Counted from the first letter of the stretch, positions 46,567 to 58,708 are shown. The stretch: DNA of 64,000 nt from Wurfbainia villosa (GCA_025175895.1 CM045992.1:115780377-115844376); one strand, 5' to 3'. Program-made: numbers and translations. The notes: generated by a model not told the origin, from the letters alone.

Positions 46567-46765
46567 TGTTGGGAGTATGGGGAATACAATCAAAGTCCCA
46601 AATTGCTAAGACATGGAAAAGATCATGTGCTTATAAGATAAAAAGATATCTCCATTGGAATGAAGCCTTTTGGGTAGAGCCCAAAAATAAAACCATGAGG
46701 GCTTAGGCCCAAAGTGGACAATATCATACCATTGTGGAAATATATGGATCTTATATGCACTAACA
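46567..46765 (+). repeat. 3' LTR of TRIM
   Basis: 199 bp, TGTTGGGAGTATGG...GCACTAACA, same length as the 5' LTR with scattered substitutions. Confidence 0.93.
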
Positions 46766-46770
46766 GTTTG

Positions 46771-47658
46771 GATATTAGGTTTCCCACCGAGGGATATAGG
46801 ATTTGATTTAATATAACCACATATACCCCTATGCCTACTAGGTATTTGAGTAGGTCATTTTTCAGTAGATCATGCATACCAAGTGTAGAAGTTATAAATT
46901 ATTATGGTTTAGAAAACTTAGTTTATTGCAAAAACTCAATCAACATAGACTTGTGTGCTAAGTTTTGCAATACCTTTATTAGGACAGATGACTTTACATA
47001 TTCTACCAGAGTACATGGTAGAGATATTATCTTTAACCTTTCCATGCTGAGAGATCATTCGGGTCTCATGCACTCATAATGTTGAGTAGTTTGTTTCCCT
47101 TCTAGTGAATTACCATATGGTGATCCCTACTCTCACATTACATTAGATAGAATGCATTTGCATTTATTTGGTGAGGAGAGGACTCCATCTGTAAGTATAT
47201 TCAGTTCCACTATACTCATAGTACATGACTATGCCCTGTGTAGATGCTCTAGTCTATCATTCATCACTCTAGGGTCATTACTAGTGGTAGAGCACATTTA
47301 CCTTACTACCACATCATCACATCTTTATTAGCTATACTACAGTTTGACGTTACCACATGTAATATTAAATAACTTACTGAGTATGACATGATAGGTTGTA
47401 GATAATTTACATTAGCTAAGATAGATTTAGATGAAAATAATGTCATGACTTGAAGGAGGGATGAACCATAGTCTCAGCCTCAACCTGAGCATGACCCAGA
47501 GCATCAGCCAGATAGACTGAGGAGCCACCAAATTATGAGATCTATGACCTATCTCTCTTTTTTAGACTTCCTAATCTTCTCACAGTAGCCGAGAGATTAT
47601 CCAAATTAGAGGATGCAATGCATCGTCAAGAGCAGCAACATCTAGAGATGATGTAGAT
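46771..47658 (+). pseudogene. Decayed transposon-type protein, copy A
   Basis: Frame at 46831-47079 encodes RYLSRSFFSRSCIPSVEVINYYGL and HGRDIIF.LSMLRDH. Later frames include MHLHLFGEERTPS, RCSSLSFITLG and, from about 47440, a Gln/Pro-rich segment with EPPNYEIYDLSLF and a coiled-coil-like VAERLSKLEDAMHRQEQQH. The protein type resembles the plant-specific putative plant transposon protein / gag-like family (from general knowledge, not a search). It has several stops and is cut by the Angela insertion; its end continues at 56411. Confidence 0.55.
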
Positions 47659-47663
47659 GCTCC

Positions 47664-49492
47664 AGTAGGGAAATCTCGTATGCCAAATGGCATATGCGCA
47701 ACGGAAAATAGGATCCCTTCCAAGTGATCCATGCGAAAGCAAACTCGTATAAAATAAATTTCTCTAAACCAAACCTATCTTATAGGAGAGGATTACCTTT
47801 GTTGCGTGCCCTTGTTAATCCCGCTTTTCCTTTCGGTTTATTGGATCTTTAGCACGTTCAAGTGTCCGTGCCTCTATACGTATCCACACGAGCACGCTCT
47901 TGTCTCACAAAAGGAAAACTAGAAGAGCTCTCCTTTACTTCTTGCTAGAGAAGTCCCTAAAGGAGAGGAAGAGAGGGAAAAGGAGAAAGGAAGAAGAAGA
48001 CTCCTCTTCTTGCTAGCCTACACTCACAAACCCACACAACCAAAGCTTCCACCAAGCTTTCTCACCACTAACACAACCAAAGCTTCCACCAACAACAAAA
48101 GCCAATCCCTCTTCTTTGGCCGGCCACTTAGGGTGTCTTTTATAGGGTTGGAAAAACCCTTTCACCTCCACACATTCAATGCAATCCATTGCATTGAGAC
48201 ATATCCTTGTTTGGCCGGCCACTTAAGGAGACAAAAACCAATTTGTCTTCTTCCACCTCATCTAGCTTAGGTGGATGCTTAGGTGGCATGCTTATGTGGC
48301 ATTCTTATGTGGCTTTCATGCATGTTGAATTAATCTTATTAATTCAATTAAGCTTATGTTATCATATTGAATTAATCTTATTAAATCAATAAGGTAACAT
48401 ATTGAATTAATCTCATTAAATCAATTAGCTAAAATTCTCATTAAGCTTAAAGTCCAAAAACCATTTTGTACTTAAGCTTATTCCCAAATTATTCTAGTCA
48501 AACTAGAATATTCTAATTCCTCTAATTATCATGCTCTTTGTGTGTGACCCTATAGGCTCTCATAACGTTGGCAGTGGACCTAAACTCTTTTAGATACACA
48601 AGCAATGAGCGGCATCTAGCAATACATCATTGCTACCCAAGTTACGAGATAAGTCAATATCCGACTAACCTTTCCGTGACTACTATAATATATGACCGTG
48701 TCCTTCTATCCTTGATATCAGATTGATCAATGAGGCATAGACCGTGTCATCCTCGATCAATCTATGTGTTTCTTGATCCCTGAGTAAACTAACTCAAACA
48801 AATGAGCTCAATATATCATATTGACTCATTCGAGCATGGCCATGCGTTTTAGTAGTTCTACTCAATCAAGGGGCCCACCGATATCACTCCCGTCATATGG
48901 AAGGGATAGATCCCATCTACATCACTCACATCCCTCCGCATAATTTGTTACATACCCAGTAATCGCCTTTATGGTCCACCCTGTTACGGGTGACGTTTGA
49001 CGATACCAAAGTACATAACTCCTTATGTAGGGAACCATAGTGACTTCAGGTCTAAGGACTATTCATACCAATAGTCACATGAGAAAGTTTATGACACTCA
49101 TATAACGATCCATGAAACTTTCTCATGACGGGTCAGTTCAGTATATATTCTCCAATATATACCCATGTGTCAACTTGATATCATATATCCATGACTTGTG
49201 AGATCAAGTCATCAATTGACCTACATGCTAGTCTTTATGTATTAATATTGCCCTTGCATATTAATACTAGACGAGAACATTTAGGAAAGTGTTCTCTACA
49301 GCCTCTCATAATCAATTCTGCCAATTGATGTGCTGTAGATAAGAACCTACTTTTCTAGGGCATTATTATATTTAAATTAGCTGGCACAAGCAAGATGTAA
49401 ATATAATAACCAATCCTTTGCCTTTATAGAATATGATACAAAATGTTCCCTATTCAACCATCACATGATTGGTTCTAGGGCTTTAACTAACA
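47664..49492 (-). repeat. 3' LTR of Angela element
   Basis: Starts AGTAGGGAAATC (first base mutated from T), ends CTTTAACTAACA. A palindrome TATGCCAAATGGCATA lies at about 47679-47694; minus-strand TATA CTATAAAAG at 48137-48145. Confidence 0.93.
48137..48145 (-). promoter_or_regulatory. TATA box of Angela LTR
   Basis: Minus-strand CTATAAAAG; same in the other LTR at about 55050-55058. Confidence 0.55.
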
Positions 49493-49506
49493 ATCTCCCA
49501 CTAGCA

Positions 49507-50901
49507 CTAGTACCAATCACTATGATATCTAATACCTAGTGACCTAGTGTGGCCATCATGCTTCCTCTGTGCCAAAGCCTTGGTCAATGGATCTGCGATG
49601 TTAGCTTCTGTCGGTACTCTGCATATCCTCACATCTCCTCTATCGATGATCTCTCGAATGAGATGGAAGCGCCGCAGTATGTGTTTGGTCCTGATGTGAT
49701 CGAGGTTCCTTAGCTCGCGTAATAGCCCCATTGTTGTCACAATAGAGGTCTATTGGATCTGCAATGCTAGGAACTACCCCAAGTTCAGCGATGAACTTGC
49801 GAGCCAAACAGCCTCCGCATCGATGATCCGCAATATACTCGGCTCATTGTAGAATCAAGAATCGTGTCTCGCTTCAAACTCTTCCGACTCACAGCTCCAC
49901 CATTCAGCAAAACACGACCGATTGCGATCTATAGTCATCCTTGTCTGTTTGGAAGCTTGCATCACTGTAACCCTTTACAGTTAGCTCCTCATTGCCTCCA
50001 AATATCAAGAAATATTCTTTCGTTCTTCGTAAGTACTTAAGAATATTTTTGATTGCTATCCAGTGACTTTCACCTGGATCTGACTGGTATCTACTCGTCA
50101 TGCTCAAAGCATACGAGACGTCAGGACGAGTACAAAGCATGGCGTACATGATAGACCCTATAGCTGATGCATAAGGGATCTTATCCATGCGATCTCTCTC
50201 CTCCTTAGAAGAGGGACATTGAGTCTTCGAAAGACTCACACCATGTGATAAAGGCAGAAACCCTTTCTTAGAATTTTGCATAGCAAAACGATCTAGCACT
50301 TTATCAATGTATGTACTCTGACTTAGGCCAAGTAATCTTCTAGATCTATCTCTATAGATCTTGACGCCTAGAATATAGGCAGCTTCACTTAAGTCCTTCA
50401 TCGAGAAACAATTCCCTAACCACATCTTCACAGACTGGAGTGAGGGAATATCATTTCCGATGAGAAGTATGTCATCTACATACAAGACAAGAAATACAAC
50501 TGTGCTCCCACTATTTCTCTTGTAGACACAAGGCTCATCTTCATTCTTGATGAAACCAAACTCTTTGATTGCATCATCGAATCGAAGATTCCAGCTTCGA
50601 GAGGCTTGCTTTAGTCCATAAATGGACCTTTGCAGTTTGCATACCTTTCCAGGATGCTTTAGATCTTCAAAACCCTCAGGTTGTGTCATGTACACATCCT
50701 CGAGTAGCTTTCCATTCAGAAAAGCGGTTTTGACATCCATCTGCCAGATCTCATAATCGTGGTAGGCTGCAATAGCAAGTATGATCCGAATGGATTTAAG
50801 CATCGAATCGGTGAAAAGGTTTCTTCATAGTCAATACCATGAATTTGTTTGAATCCTTTAGCCACCAATCTACCTTTATAGGTATGCTTATTACCATCCA
50901 T
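49507..50901 (-). pseudogene. Angela reverse transcriptase and RNase H
   Basis: 50716-50901 holds the RT start (KGRLVAKGFKQIHGIDYEETFSP). After a frameshift near 50800, 49904-50803 (299 codons) gives QMDVKTAFLNG, SIYGLKQASRSWN, the catalytic YVDD at residues 108-111, YASAIGSIMYAMLCTRPDVSYAL and the RNase H start GYSDASF near residue 282. RNase H breaks near 49900 and ends in 49507-49740 with IRTKHILRRFHLI and ANIADPLTKAL. All signature motifs survive but at least three frame breaks separate them. Confidence 0.92.
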
Positions 50902-52060
50902 GTCGTCTTTACTTTAAAGACCCACTTACACCCAATGGGTTTTACCCTTCGGTGGATCAACCAAAGTCCATACTTGGTTAGTGTACATGGATTCCATTTC
51001 GGATCTCATGGCCTCTAGCCATTTCTCGTAATCTGGGCTCATCATAGCTTCTTGATAGGATGTAGGCTCGCCAAGATCGAAAGCAATACTTCACCGTCAC
51101 CAAGAGAAAAGAATATCTCTCGGGTTGACGGATCCTATTAGATCTACGAAGAGGTTGGTCTACTTGAACAGGTGTTTGCTCCACAACTCTTTGGGCAACA
51201 AATTCCTCATCCACAACACTTTGTGGTGCCTGTTCATTTTCCATCGAAGCCTTAGTGTTATCATCATCTTGAACTTCTTCAATATGAATTTTACTCCCAC
51301 TAGTATTTCTAGAAATAAATTCTCTTTCTAGAAAGACAGCATTTCTGGCAACAAACACCTTGCCAAGTGTGGGATTGTAAAAGTAATATCCCTTAGTTTC
51401 CTTGGGATATCCTACAAAATAACACTTATCTGATTTGGGTCCTAGTTTATCTGAGACTTGACGTCTAACGTAAGCTTCACAACCCCAAATCTTTATAAAA
51501 GACATTTTGGGACTCTTCCCGGTCCATATCGTATATGGTGTCTTTTCTACGGCTTTTGATGGAACGCGATTAAGTGTGAAAGCGGCTGTCTCTAGAGCTA
51601 AACCCCAAAAGGAAGTAGGTAGATCAGTCTGGATCATCATTGATCGTACCATATCTAATAGAGTACGATTTCTCCTCTCAGATACACCATTCCATTGTGG
51701 TGTTCCAGGTGGAGTGAGTTGGGATGTTATCCCACACTCAGCCAGGTGATCACGAAACTCTTGACTAAGGTATTCACCACCTCGATCTGATCGAAGTAGC
51801 TTAATACGCTTACCAAGTTGGTTTTGTACTTCATTCTTGAATTCTTTGAACTTTTCAAAGGATTCGACTTATGTCTCATCAAATATAAGTAGCCAAATCT
51901 ACTCATCGCTGAAAGTAATAAAGTACTTATAGCCTCCTGCTTCGACATTGAAAGGGCCACATACATCGGTATGTATGAGTCCTAACAAATCAAGTCCGCT
52001 CTCTCGCCATGTCCACTAAATGGAGTTTTAGTCATCTTTCCTAAAAGACAAGACTTCGAT
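50902..52060 (-). pseudogene. Angela integrase
   Basis: 51727-51966 encodes part of the catalytic core (SRFGYLYLMRHKS) and, in a neighbouring frame, the RSDRGGEY region. 50978-51652 begins just after the catalytic Glu with MVRSMMIQTDLPTSFWGLALETAAFTLNRVPSKAVEKTPY. It carries the C-terminal GKSPKMSFIKIWGCEAYVRR..., GYPKETKGYYFYNP part and the linker to RT (PLRRSNRIRQPERY). The zinc finger lies in the neighbouring 52060-52200 segment. Frameshifts split it into three. Confidence 0.88.
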
Positions 52061-52625
52061 ACCTCATATGATTCAAAATCAAATGAGTCCAATAATCCAT
52101 CTTTATGGAGTTGGGATATCGTTTTTCATTTATGTGACCTGGCGGCGATGCTGTGAGATATGTCGGTTTAAATCATTCGATTTGAACCGCTTAGTATTTA
52201 CGTTATAAATTGGGTTATCTAAATCTAGAACATAGAGACCATTCATAAGTGGTGCATTACAATAGAACATTTCATTTAAATAAATGGAACAACATTTGTC
52301 CTTTATTATAAAAGAAAAGTTTTTCTTGTCTAAACAAGATAAATTATGTTCTTTGTTAATGCGGTACATAAGCACTCCTCTAGTTCTAAGATAAGCTCTG
52401 GCAAAGACAAAGAATATGTTCCTCTGACTCAGAAGAGACTTTGCGCCATTGCCTACTCGTAGGTCCACTTCACCCTTTGCCATTATTCTACTATTTCTTA
52501 GTCCCTGCACATTAGTACAAATGTGAGATGCACATCCGGTATCTAATACCCATGTAGAAGAAATAGATAGATTAACTTCTATAACGTGTATACCTGAGGC
52601 AGAAGTCCCACTTCTCTTGTTCTTT
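52061..52625 (-). pseudogene. Angela protease and pre-integrase region
   Basis: DNA at about 52510-52580 encodes STWVLDTGCASHICTN, the protease active site, in a frame joined to MQGLRNSR (52130-52510). That frame continues as the GAG-pre-integrase region (VDLRVGNGAK, MNGLYVLDLD, LNRHISQH). The worn zinc-finger His pair is near its end. Inactive because of breaks to gag and integrase. Confidence 0.82.
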
Positions 52626-53405
52626 ACTTCCTCAATGTAGACTTCAGCCCGGTGTCCACCTCACCGCAATGGAAGCCCCTTCCTTAGGTACTTTACCTTT
52701 ACCCTTTGAAGTGGATGAATTGGCCTTGCCTTTGGCTTGGGTCTTACCCTTGCCTTTGCGCTTACCTTTGTCCTTCTTGACCATTAGTACATTACTAACT
52801 TTCTTCTTGAGATTTGGTTCAGCAGTTCTCAACATGCTGAGAATCTCAGGCAAAGGTTTATCAATTTCATTCATGTTATAATTCATGACGAATTGATTGT
52901 ATGCTTCCGGCAACGATTGCAGGATAACATCAGTTGCCAATTCTTGGCTCAGTGGAAAACCTAGTCTTTCAAGGTTCTCAACGTACCCAATCATTTTGAG
53001 TACGTGAGTTCCTACAGGTGTTCCTTCTTGCATCTTGCATGCAAAAAGAGCCTTAGACACTTCAAAACGCTCGTGCCTAGCTTGTCCTTGATATAGTTGT
53101 TTCAAATGCTCAACCATATCATAGGCATCCATGTTCTCATGTTGCTTCTGAAGCTCAGAGTTCATGGTGGCAAGCATAAGGCATGACACATCTAATGCGT
53201 CATCTTGATGCTTCTTATAAGCATCCTTTTCAGCACGAGTGGCCGTAGGGGCGGGTATTTCAGGGGTAGCCTGCTCTAGGACATATAGTTTGCGTTCTTG
53301 CTTGAGGATAATCCTCAAGTTCCTATACTACCAAGAAAATTTGCTCCATTGAGCTTGTCCTTCTCAAGGAGATCGAAGATTGAGGGTGTGTCGTGTTAGA
53401 TGACA
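52626..53405 (-). pseudogene. Angela gag
   Basis: ATG at 53405 (MSSNTTHPQ) followed by a frameshift, then 52644-53318 (224 codons): LYVLEQATPEIP, EVSKALFACKMQEGTPVGTHVLKMIGY, LPEAYNQFVMNYNM, LPEILSMLRTAE, and a Lys/Gly-rich tail. The expected CCHC knuckle after KVPKEGAS is mostly lost; only traces of HCG remain at about 52660. It would form the particle shell. Confidence 0.88.
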
Positions 53406-54585
53406 TGGTGATCTACAACATTAAAATGCAAAGTTAAGTATCATACCTAAATCATTTAATTAGGCCTTTAATTAAATGAGGCTCCCACTAAATTCTCATA
53501 GCTACTATTTAGCTATAAATTTATATGGGATAAAGATCCACATCATAATTGCCTTGAGTTAGCTTTGGCTAATCGCCAAGACGAGTAGTATAATTAGGTA
53601 GGCAATCTTTTGCCAATTACATCTGATGTAACTCTTTAATAGCTTTGGTTAAGTTTTAGATTAGTTTAGTGTTTATTCCTAAACTTTCCGGTGTGGCGAG
53701 GCACGAGGGCCTTCTTGGATATCGGAGCAACGACCACTTCTAAGACAAAGCTGATGTTCGGAAATCACACAAAACTAATGTTATCACTTATTTTCAAAGA
53801 TAATATATGGCTCTACTTTCTTAAACAATTCAGAAAAACTTAATTTAGTGTTAACCAAGAGTGATAGCGGGACATCACGATTGTCCACTCGCACCCCTCC
53901 AAGATAAAATGCATTGCTTTTCTTTGGCAAACCCAATAACAAATGATCGAGGAAGTAGTGAGTACCAACTTTGGTAGGCATATCGTTTAGACTTATTAAG
54001 AAATAAACATGTATCATATACATATTAGCATACATCACATATAAGCTAAACTAATCATGCATCACATACAAGCTAAACTAACATGCATCACATACATATT
54101 AAACTAACGTGTCATGGTTATGGCCCTTATTCTACAATCTTCTCAAGCCAATGAAAAGATTGATTGGTCAACCTAGGGATAGCATCTTCTCCTAAGTGCT
54201 TCCTTTTGGTTGTCTTGTGTGTTGACTTCCTCCTTGTAACCTCATCTTCCAATGGAACCTCCATCCTTGTTTTGTACATTACAAAAGGAGAAATACTCGA
54301 GTTACATTCGAGTCTAAAACTAATTTTACAACAAAAATATTGGAAGAAAGGCACGACACGCAGGCCGTATTAAGAATTACAACACACAATCACAAACTCT
54401 TTGGGACTAGGCCATAACCATGCACCATGTCATTTTAACTTTTAAAAGACATTGGATATTTTATTATGTTTGAAAATTTGCTAATGCAATTATCAACTCA
54501 TAATAAAATTTATCCTACTTCTATATCACATATAAAATAGAGAAACCCTATTTTTATCGATCTTCATAAGTGGCTCGATACCCTT
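53406..54585 (-). other. Leader of Angela element
   Basis: Non-coding from the altered primer site to gag. At 53690-53752 it has the conserved block TGGCGAGGCACGAGGGCCTTCTT...CGACCACTTC shared with the SIRE gag-pol spacers. 54030-54110 contains short ACTAACATGCATCACATACA repeats. Confidence 0.75.
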
Positions 54586-56405
54586 TGTAGGGAATTCTCG
54601 TATGCCAAATGGCATATCTTGCGGAAAATAGGATCCCTTCCAAGTGATCCATGCGAAAGCAAACTCGTATAAAATAAGTTTCTCTAAACCAAACCTATCT
54701 TATAGGAGAGGATTACCTTTGTTGCGTGCCCTTGTTAATCCCACTTTTCCTTTCGGTTTGTTGGATCTTTAGCACGTTCAAGTGTCCGTGCCTCTATACG
54801 TATCCACACGAGCACGCTCTTGTCTCACAAAAGGAAAACTAGAAGAGCTCTCCTTTACTTCTTGCTAGAGAAGTCCCTAAAGGAGAGGAAGAGAGGGAAA
54901 AGGAGAAAGGAAGAAGAAGACTCCTCTTCTTGCTAGCCTACACTCACAAACCCACACAACCAAAGCTTCCACCAAGCTTTCTCACCACTAACACAACCAA
55001 AGCTTCCACCAACAACAAAAGCCAATCCCTCTTCTTCCACTTAGGGTGTCTTTTATAGGGTTGGAAAAACCCTTTCACCTCCACACATTCAATGCAATCC
55101 ATTGCATTGAGACATATCCTTGTTTGGTGGCCACTTAAGGAGACAAAACCAATTTGTCTTCTTCCACCTCATCTAGCTTAGGTGGATGCTTAGGTGGCAT
55201 GCTTATGTGGCATTCTTATGTGGCTTTCATGCATGTTGAATTAATCTTATTAATTCAATTAAGCTTATGTTATCATATTGAATTAATCTTATTAAATCAA
55301 TAAGGTAACATATTGAATTAATCTCATTAAATCAATTAGCTAAAATTCTCATTAAGCTTAAAGTCCAAAAACTATTTTGTACTTAAGCTTATTCCCAAAT
55401 TATTCTAGTCAAACTAGAATACTCTAATTCCTCTAATTATCATGCTCTTTGTGTGTGACCCTATAGGCTCTCATAACGCGTTGGCGGTGGATCTAAACTC
55501 TTTAGATACACAAGCAATGAGCGCATCTAGCAATACATCATTGCTACCCAAGTTACGAGATAAGTCAAGATCCGACTAACCTTTCCGTGACTACTATAAT
55601 ATATGACCGTGTCCTTCTATCCTTGATATCGATTGATCCAATGAGGCATAGACCGTGTCATCCTCGATCAATCTATGTGTTTCTTGATCCCTGAGTAAAC
55701 TAACTCAAACAAATGAGCTCAATATCTCATATTGACTCATTCGAGCATGGCCATGCGTTTTAGTAGTTCTACTCAATCAAGGGGCCCACCGATATCACTC
55801 CCGTCATATGGAAGGGATAGATCCCATCTACATCACTCACATCCCTCCGCATAATTTGTTACATACCCAGTAATCACCTTTATGGTCCACCCTGTTACGG
55901 GTGACGTTTTGACGATACCAAAGTACATAACTCCTTATGTAGGGAACCATAGTGACTTCAGGTCTAAGGACTATTCATACCAATAGTCACATGAGAAAGT
56001 TTATGACACTCATATAACGATCCATGAAACTTTCTCATGGCGGGTCAGTTCAGTATATATTCTCCAATATATACCCATGTGTCAACTTGATATCATATAT
56101 CCATGACTTGTGAGATCAAGTCATCAATTGACCTACATGCTAGTCTTTATGTATTAATATTGCCCTTGCATATTAATACTCGACTAGGAACATTTAGGAA
56201 AGTGTTCTCTACAGCCTCTCATAATCAATTCTGCCAATTGATGTGCTGTAGATAAGAACCTACTTTTCTAGGGCATTATTATATTTAAATTAGCTGGCAC
56301 AAGCAAGATGTAAATATAATAACCAATCCTTTGCCTTTATAGAATATGATACAAAATGTTCCCTATTCAACCATCACATGATTGGTTCTAGGGCTTTAAC
56401 TAACA
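54586..56405 (-). repeat. 5' LTR of Angela element
   Basis: 1820 bp, TGTAGGGAATTC...CTTTAACTAACA. Differs from the 3' LTR by a few substitutions and short gaps (for example GGCCGGCCAC missing near 55037). Confidence 0.93.
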
Positions 56406-57300
56406 GCTCCAGCAGAAGAGGGACAAGCACAGAGAGATGATGGAGATGCTTTGATCTTGGGGCATGAGCCATCCTAAATCACCTCCCTCTTCCTCAGATT
56501 AGGACCTTGTTAGATGTAGTAGTTGACTTACTATGGACATATGTAATTAACATTTCAATATTTGTTTTATCTTAAAGTCTTGATTGTTGAATTAATAGTT
56601 ACTTGAGTTTATGCTTGATAGAATAGGTTTATTACTTTCACACTTAAAACCTATTTTGATAGTTAAACACTACTATGATTTATTTTTAAAATTAAAATTG
56701 ATCTAGCCTAGGTCAAATTTAGACTTCATGAACCTATAGAACTAGACAAGCCTTTGCATCTCACAAACACATACAATTATCTATTTGTGTATTGAGCCAC
56801 GAAGATAAGCATGAGATGTTAGGATTGCACCCGTGATTCCAGATGTATACTCAGTGCATCGACATGAACCAAAAGGGGTTTAAAGCAAAACGATTACTTC
56901 GGTGACTAACTCTTATCCAAGACTTAATGATAATTTTATATCATTTGAGTTTTTCAAGAGTTAGACATTTGCTTTAAGGACAAATTTTAGATATGTATTT
57001 TTAATATATTTTCAATAAAAAAAAATATTTATTTTCAAAATCTGGATCCATGCTTGGTTACTCTTAAGAAATTAATTGTAAGAATCTATGATTAGAGATT
57101 TAGTTTGAAATACATATGTTTGAAAAAATTTAGTACATTTATGATAAATTTAAAATATGTTTTGAATTAAGGGGGAGAAACAGTTTTTGAAACTTTTTCA
57201 AGCCATATTTGAGGGGGAGTTTAAATATTTTCAAAACTTTTAGCCTTTATTAAGGGGGAGAAAATATTTTTCTAAGTTTATGGAGAGTTTTCAAATTTTA
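56406..57300 (+). other. End of segment A and SIRE 3' sequence
   Basis: 56406-56515 is the tail of the transposon-type pseudogene (CTCCAGCAGAAGAGGGACAAGC), matching B at 61458. 56515-56818 matches B to 61868. 56760-56880 resembles the SIRE-M 3' region. Purine runs AAGGGGGAGAAA at 57168 and 57253 look like SIRE polypurine tracts without an adjacent LTR. Confidence 0.6.
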
Positions 57301-57889
57301 CCATTAAGCTACTAAGTTTTAATTTTTCATGAAATTTAAGTACTTTGAGTTATTTTGAAATGCTAATAATTTTTAAAAGCTTATGAAAAGTTTAAGTACT
57401 TTGAAAAGTCACATTTGGTTTGAAGAAAATTTTTCATTTTTCGTTTTTATTTTTCCTTTTTCAGAAAATGGAAAATATTTTTTTTGTATTTTTCAATTTT
57501 TCAAAAAATACTTCTTTATTTTCTGGAAAACGAAGATGAAAAATGCCAGCCAAACATCATTTCCCGTATTTTTTCATTTTCTCAGAAAATGAAAAATGAA
57601 AAATTTTCTATGAGCCAAATGATAAGTATTTTGAAAAAGTTTTCATGAACTTAAAAAAAGCTTATACCTTGAAAAACCTATACTTAAAGTGATTTAAGAA
57701 GTTCATGCAAAGCTTAAGTACCTTGAAGTGCTTATGTACTTTGTCAAAAGTGGAATGTTTAAGAAATTTTCATAAACATAGCATTTATCTTAAATCAATC
57801 TTGCTTATTTTGAAAGCTAATACTTTGAAATTACTTAATGATTTTTGTGAAATTCTCAAATCTTGAATTTTGACATTTGAAAGATAATA
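57301..57889. other. AT-rich DNA, no gene
   Basis: Repeated AAGTACTTTGAAAAG words and a TTTTCATTTTTC-rich patch (57430-57610). Low complexity; frames here are artefacts. Confidence 0.6.
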
Positions 57890-58500
57890 GTTTTTTTTGG
57901 AAATAGTTAAATATATTTAAAAAAGAACCATATCCAGAGGTTACATGCACCCCTTACAATCCAACACCCTCAAACATCAAACACTCTAAAACATCAAATA
58001 TGATTAAGCATCACATGCAAGTGAAATATTCAACTCACACACATTAACAACTACACATCCATGAAACGGTGCACATGAATCTGGATCTTGTGAAACATCC
58101 TATCAACATTCGAAGGCTTTCCTTCATAGCGACTCCTATTGCGAGCTTCCCATAAGACGTTTATCATACTTGAAACTCCTAGGTACCGACCTCTTACATT
58201 CCAAATTCCTCCTTTGTAGTGCTAGCCAAGAATTTGGAATAGGTCATTAGTTGAGTGTATCTCATGTCTGATCACAAGCCATCTCTTCATCTTGTCCCAT
58301 GGAGCCGGTGTAATAAAGCATTCAATAAAACAAGTGCCCATTTGACTTTTCTTGGCATCGGCAAAGCTCACACTCCTTGCTCACCTCATACCGCATCCTA
58401 TCCGTTGTCCTCAACTTTCCATGTGCAAGAAATCACATTATAAATCTATGTTTTGGCATGATCTCCGACTTCCAAACCACCAGAACCCAAGTAGCCTCTG
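57890..58500 (-). pseudogene. LINE reverse-transcriptase C-terminus (zf-RVT) remnant
   Basis: Minus-strand DNA from about 58500 to 58040 encodes VWKSEIMPKHRFI..., LAHGKLRTTDRM, CELCRCQEKSNGHLFY and, after breaks, WEARNRSRYEGKPSNV. These are the recognisable zf-RVT motifs at the end of plant LINE RTs. One stop interrupts the first part. A T8 run at about 57891-57898 would be the poly(A) tail in minus orientation. The 5' end is truncated, as is common for LINEs; no target duplication was found. Confidence 0.7.
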
Positions 58501-58708
58501 GTCTCCATGGTTTGAAGTAGGAGAGAGAATGATTTAAAGTTAATATCAAAGAGAGAGAGTGGTTTAAAGTTAATGCATTTAATGACTTCATTCATTGCAT
58601 ATGAATTTGATGCATGTGAATATGCTAATTTGTGTTAAATTTAATGCATTGCAATTTGATTCTCCTAACTTTAATCGATGTGTTGTCATACATCAAAAAG
58701 GTGAAGAT

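Larger units (their letters stand above)
46132..46765 (+). mobile_element. TRIM (miniature LTR retrotransposon)
   Basis: Two 199-bp LTRs (46132-46330 and 46567-46765) enclose only 236 bp. The primer site TTGGTATCAGAGCC lies at 46332-46345 and the polypurine tract TTTGAGGGGAGAA before the second LTR. The target duplication GTTTG is at 46127-46131 and 46766-46770. There is no coding capacity. The corresponding place in segment B (about 60551) has a single GTTTG, an empty site. Confidence 0.95.
47664..56405 (-). mobile_element. Angela/BARE-type Ty1/copia element (complete structure, inactive)
   Basis: 8742 bp between GCTCC repeats (47659-47663 and 56406-56410). LTRs of 1829 bp (47664-49492) and 1820 bp (54586-56405) are nearly identical. 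Polypurine tract at 49493-49503. The primer site is altered (GGGTATCGAGCCA at about 54570-54582). Minus-strand order is gag, protease, integrase, RT, RNase H. Lineage from RT words YILGVKIYRDRSRRLLGLSQSTY and YVDDILLIGND and from the LTR size. Segment B shows the empty target. Confidence 0.93.

Noticed and set aside
57383..57592. Phe-rich 69-codon frame
   Set aside because: Translation of a TTTTTC/TTTTCA low-complexity patch.
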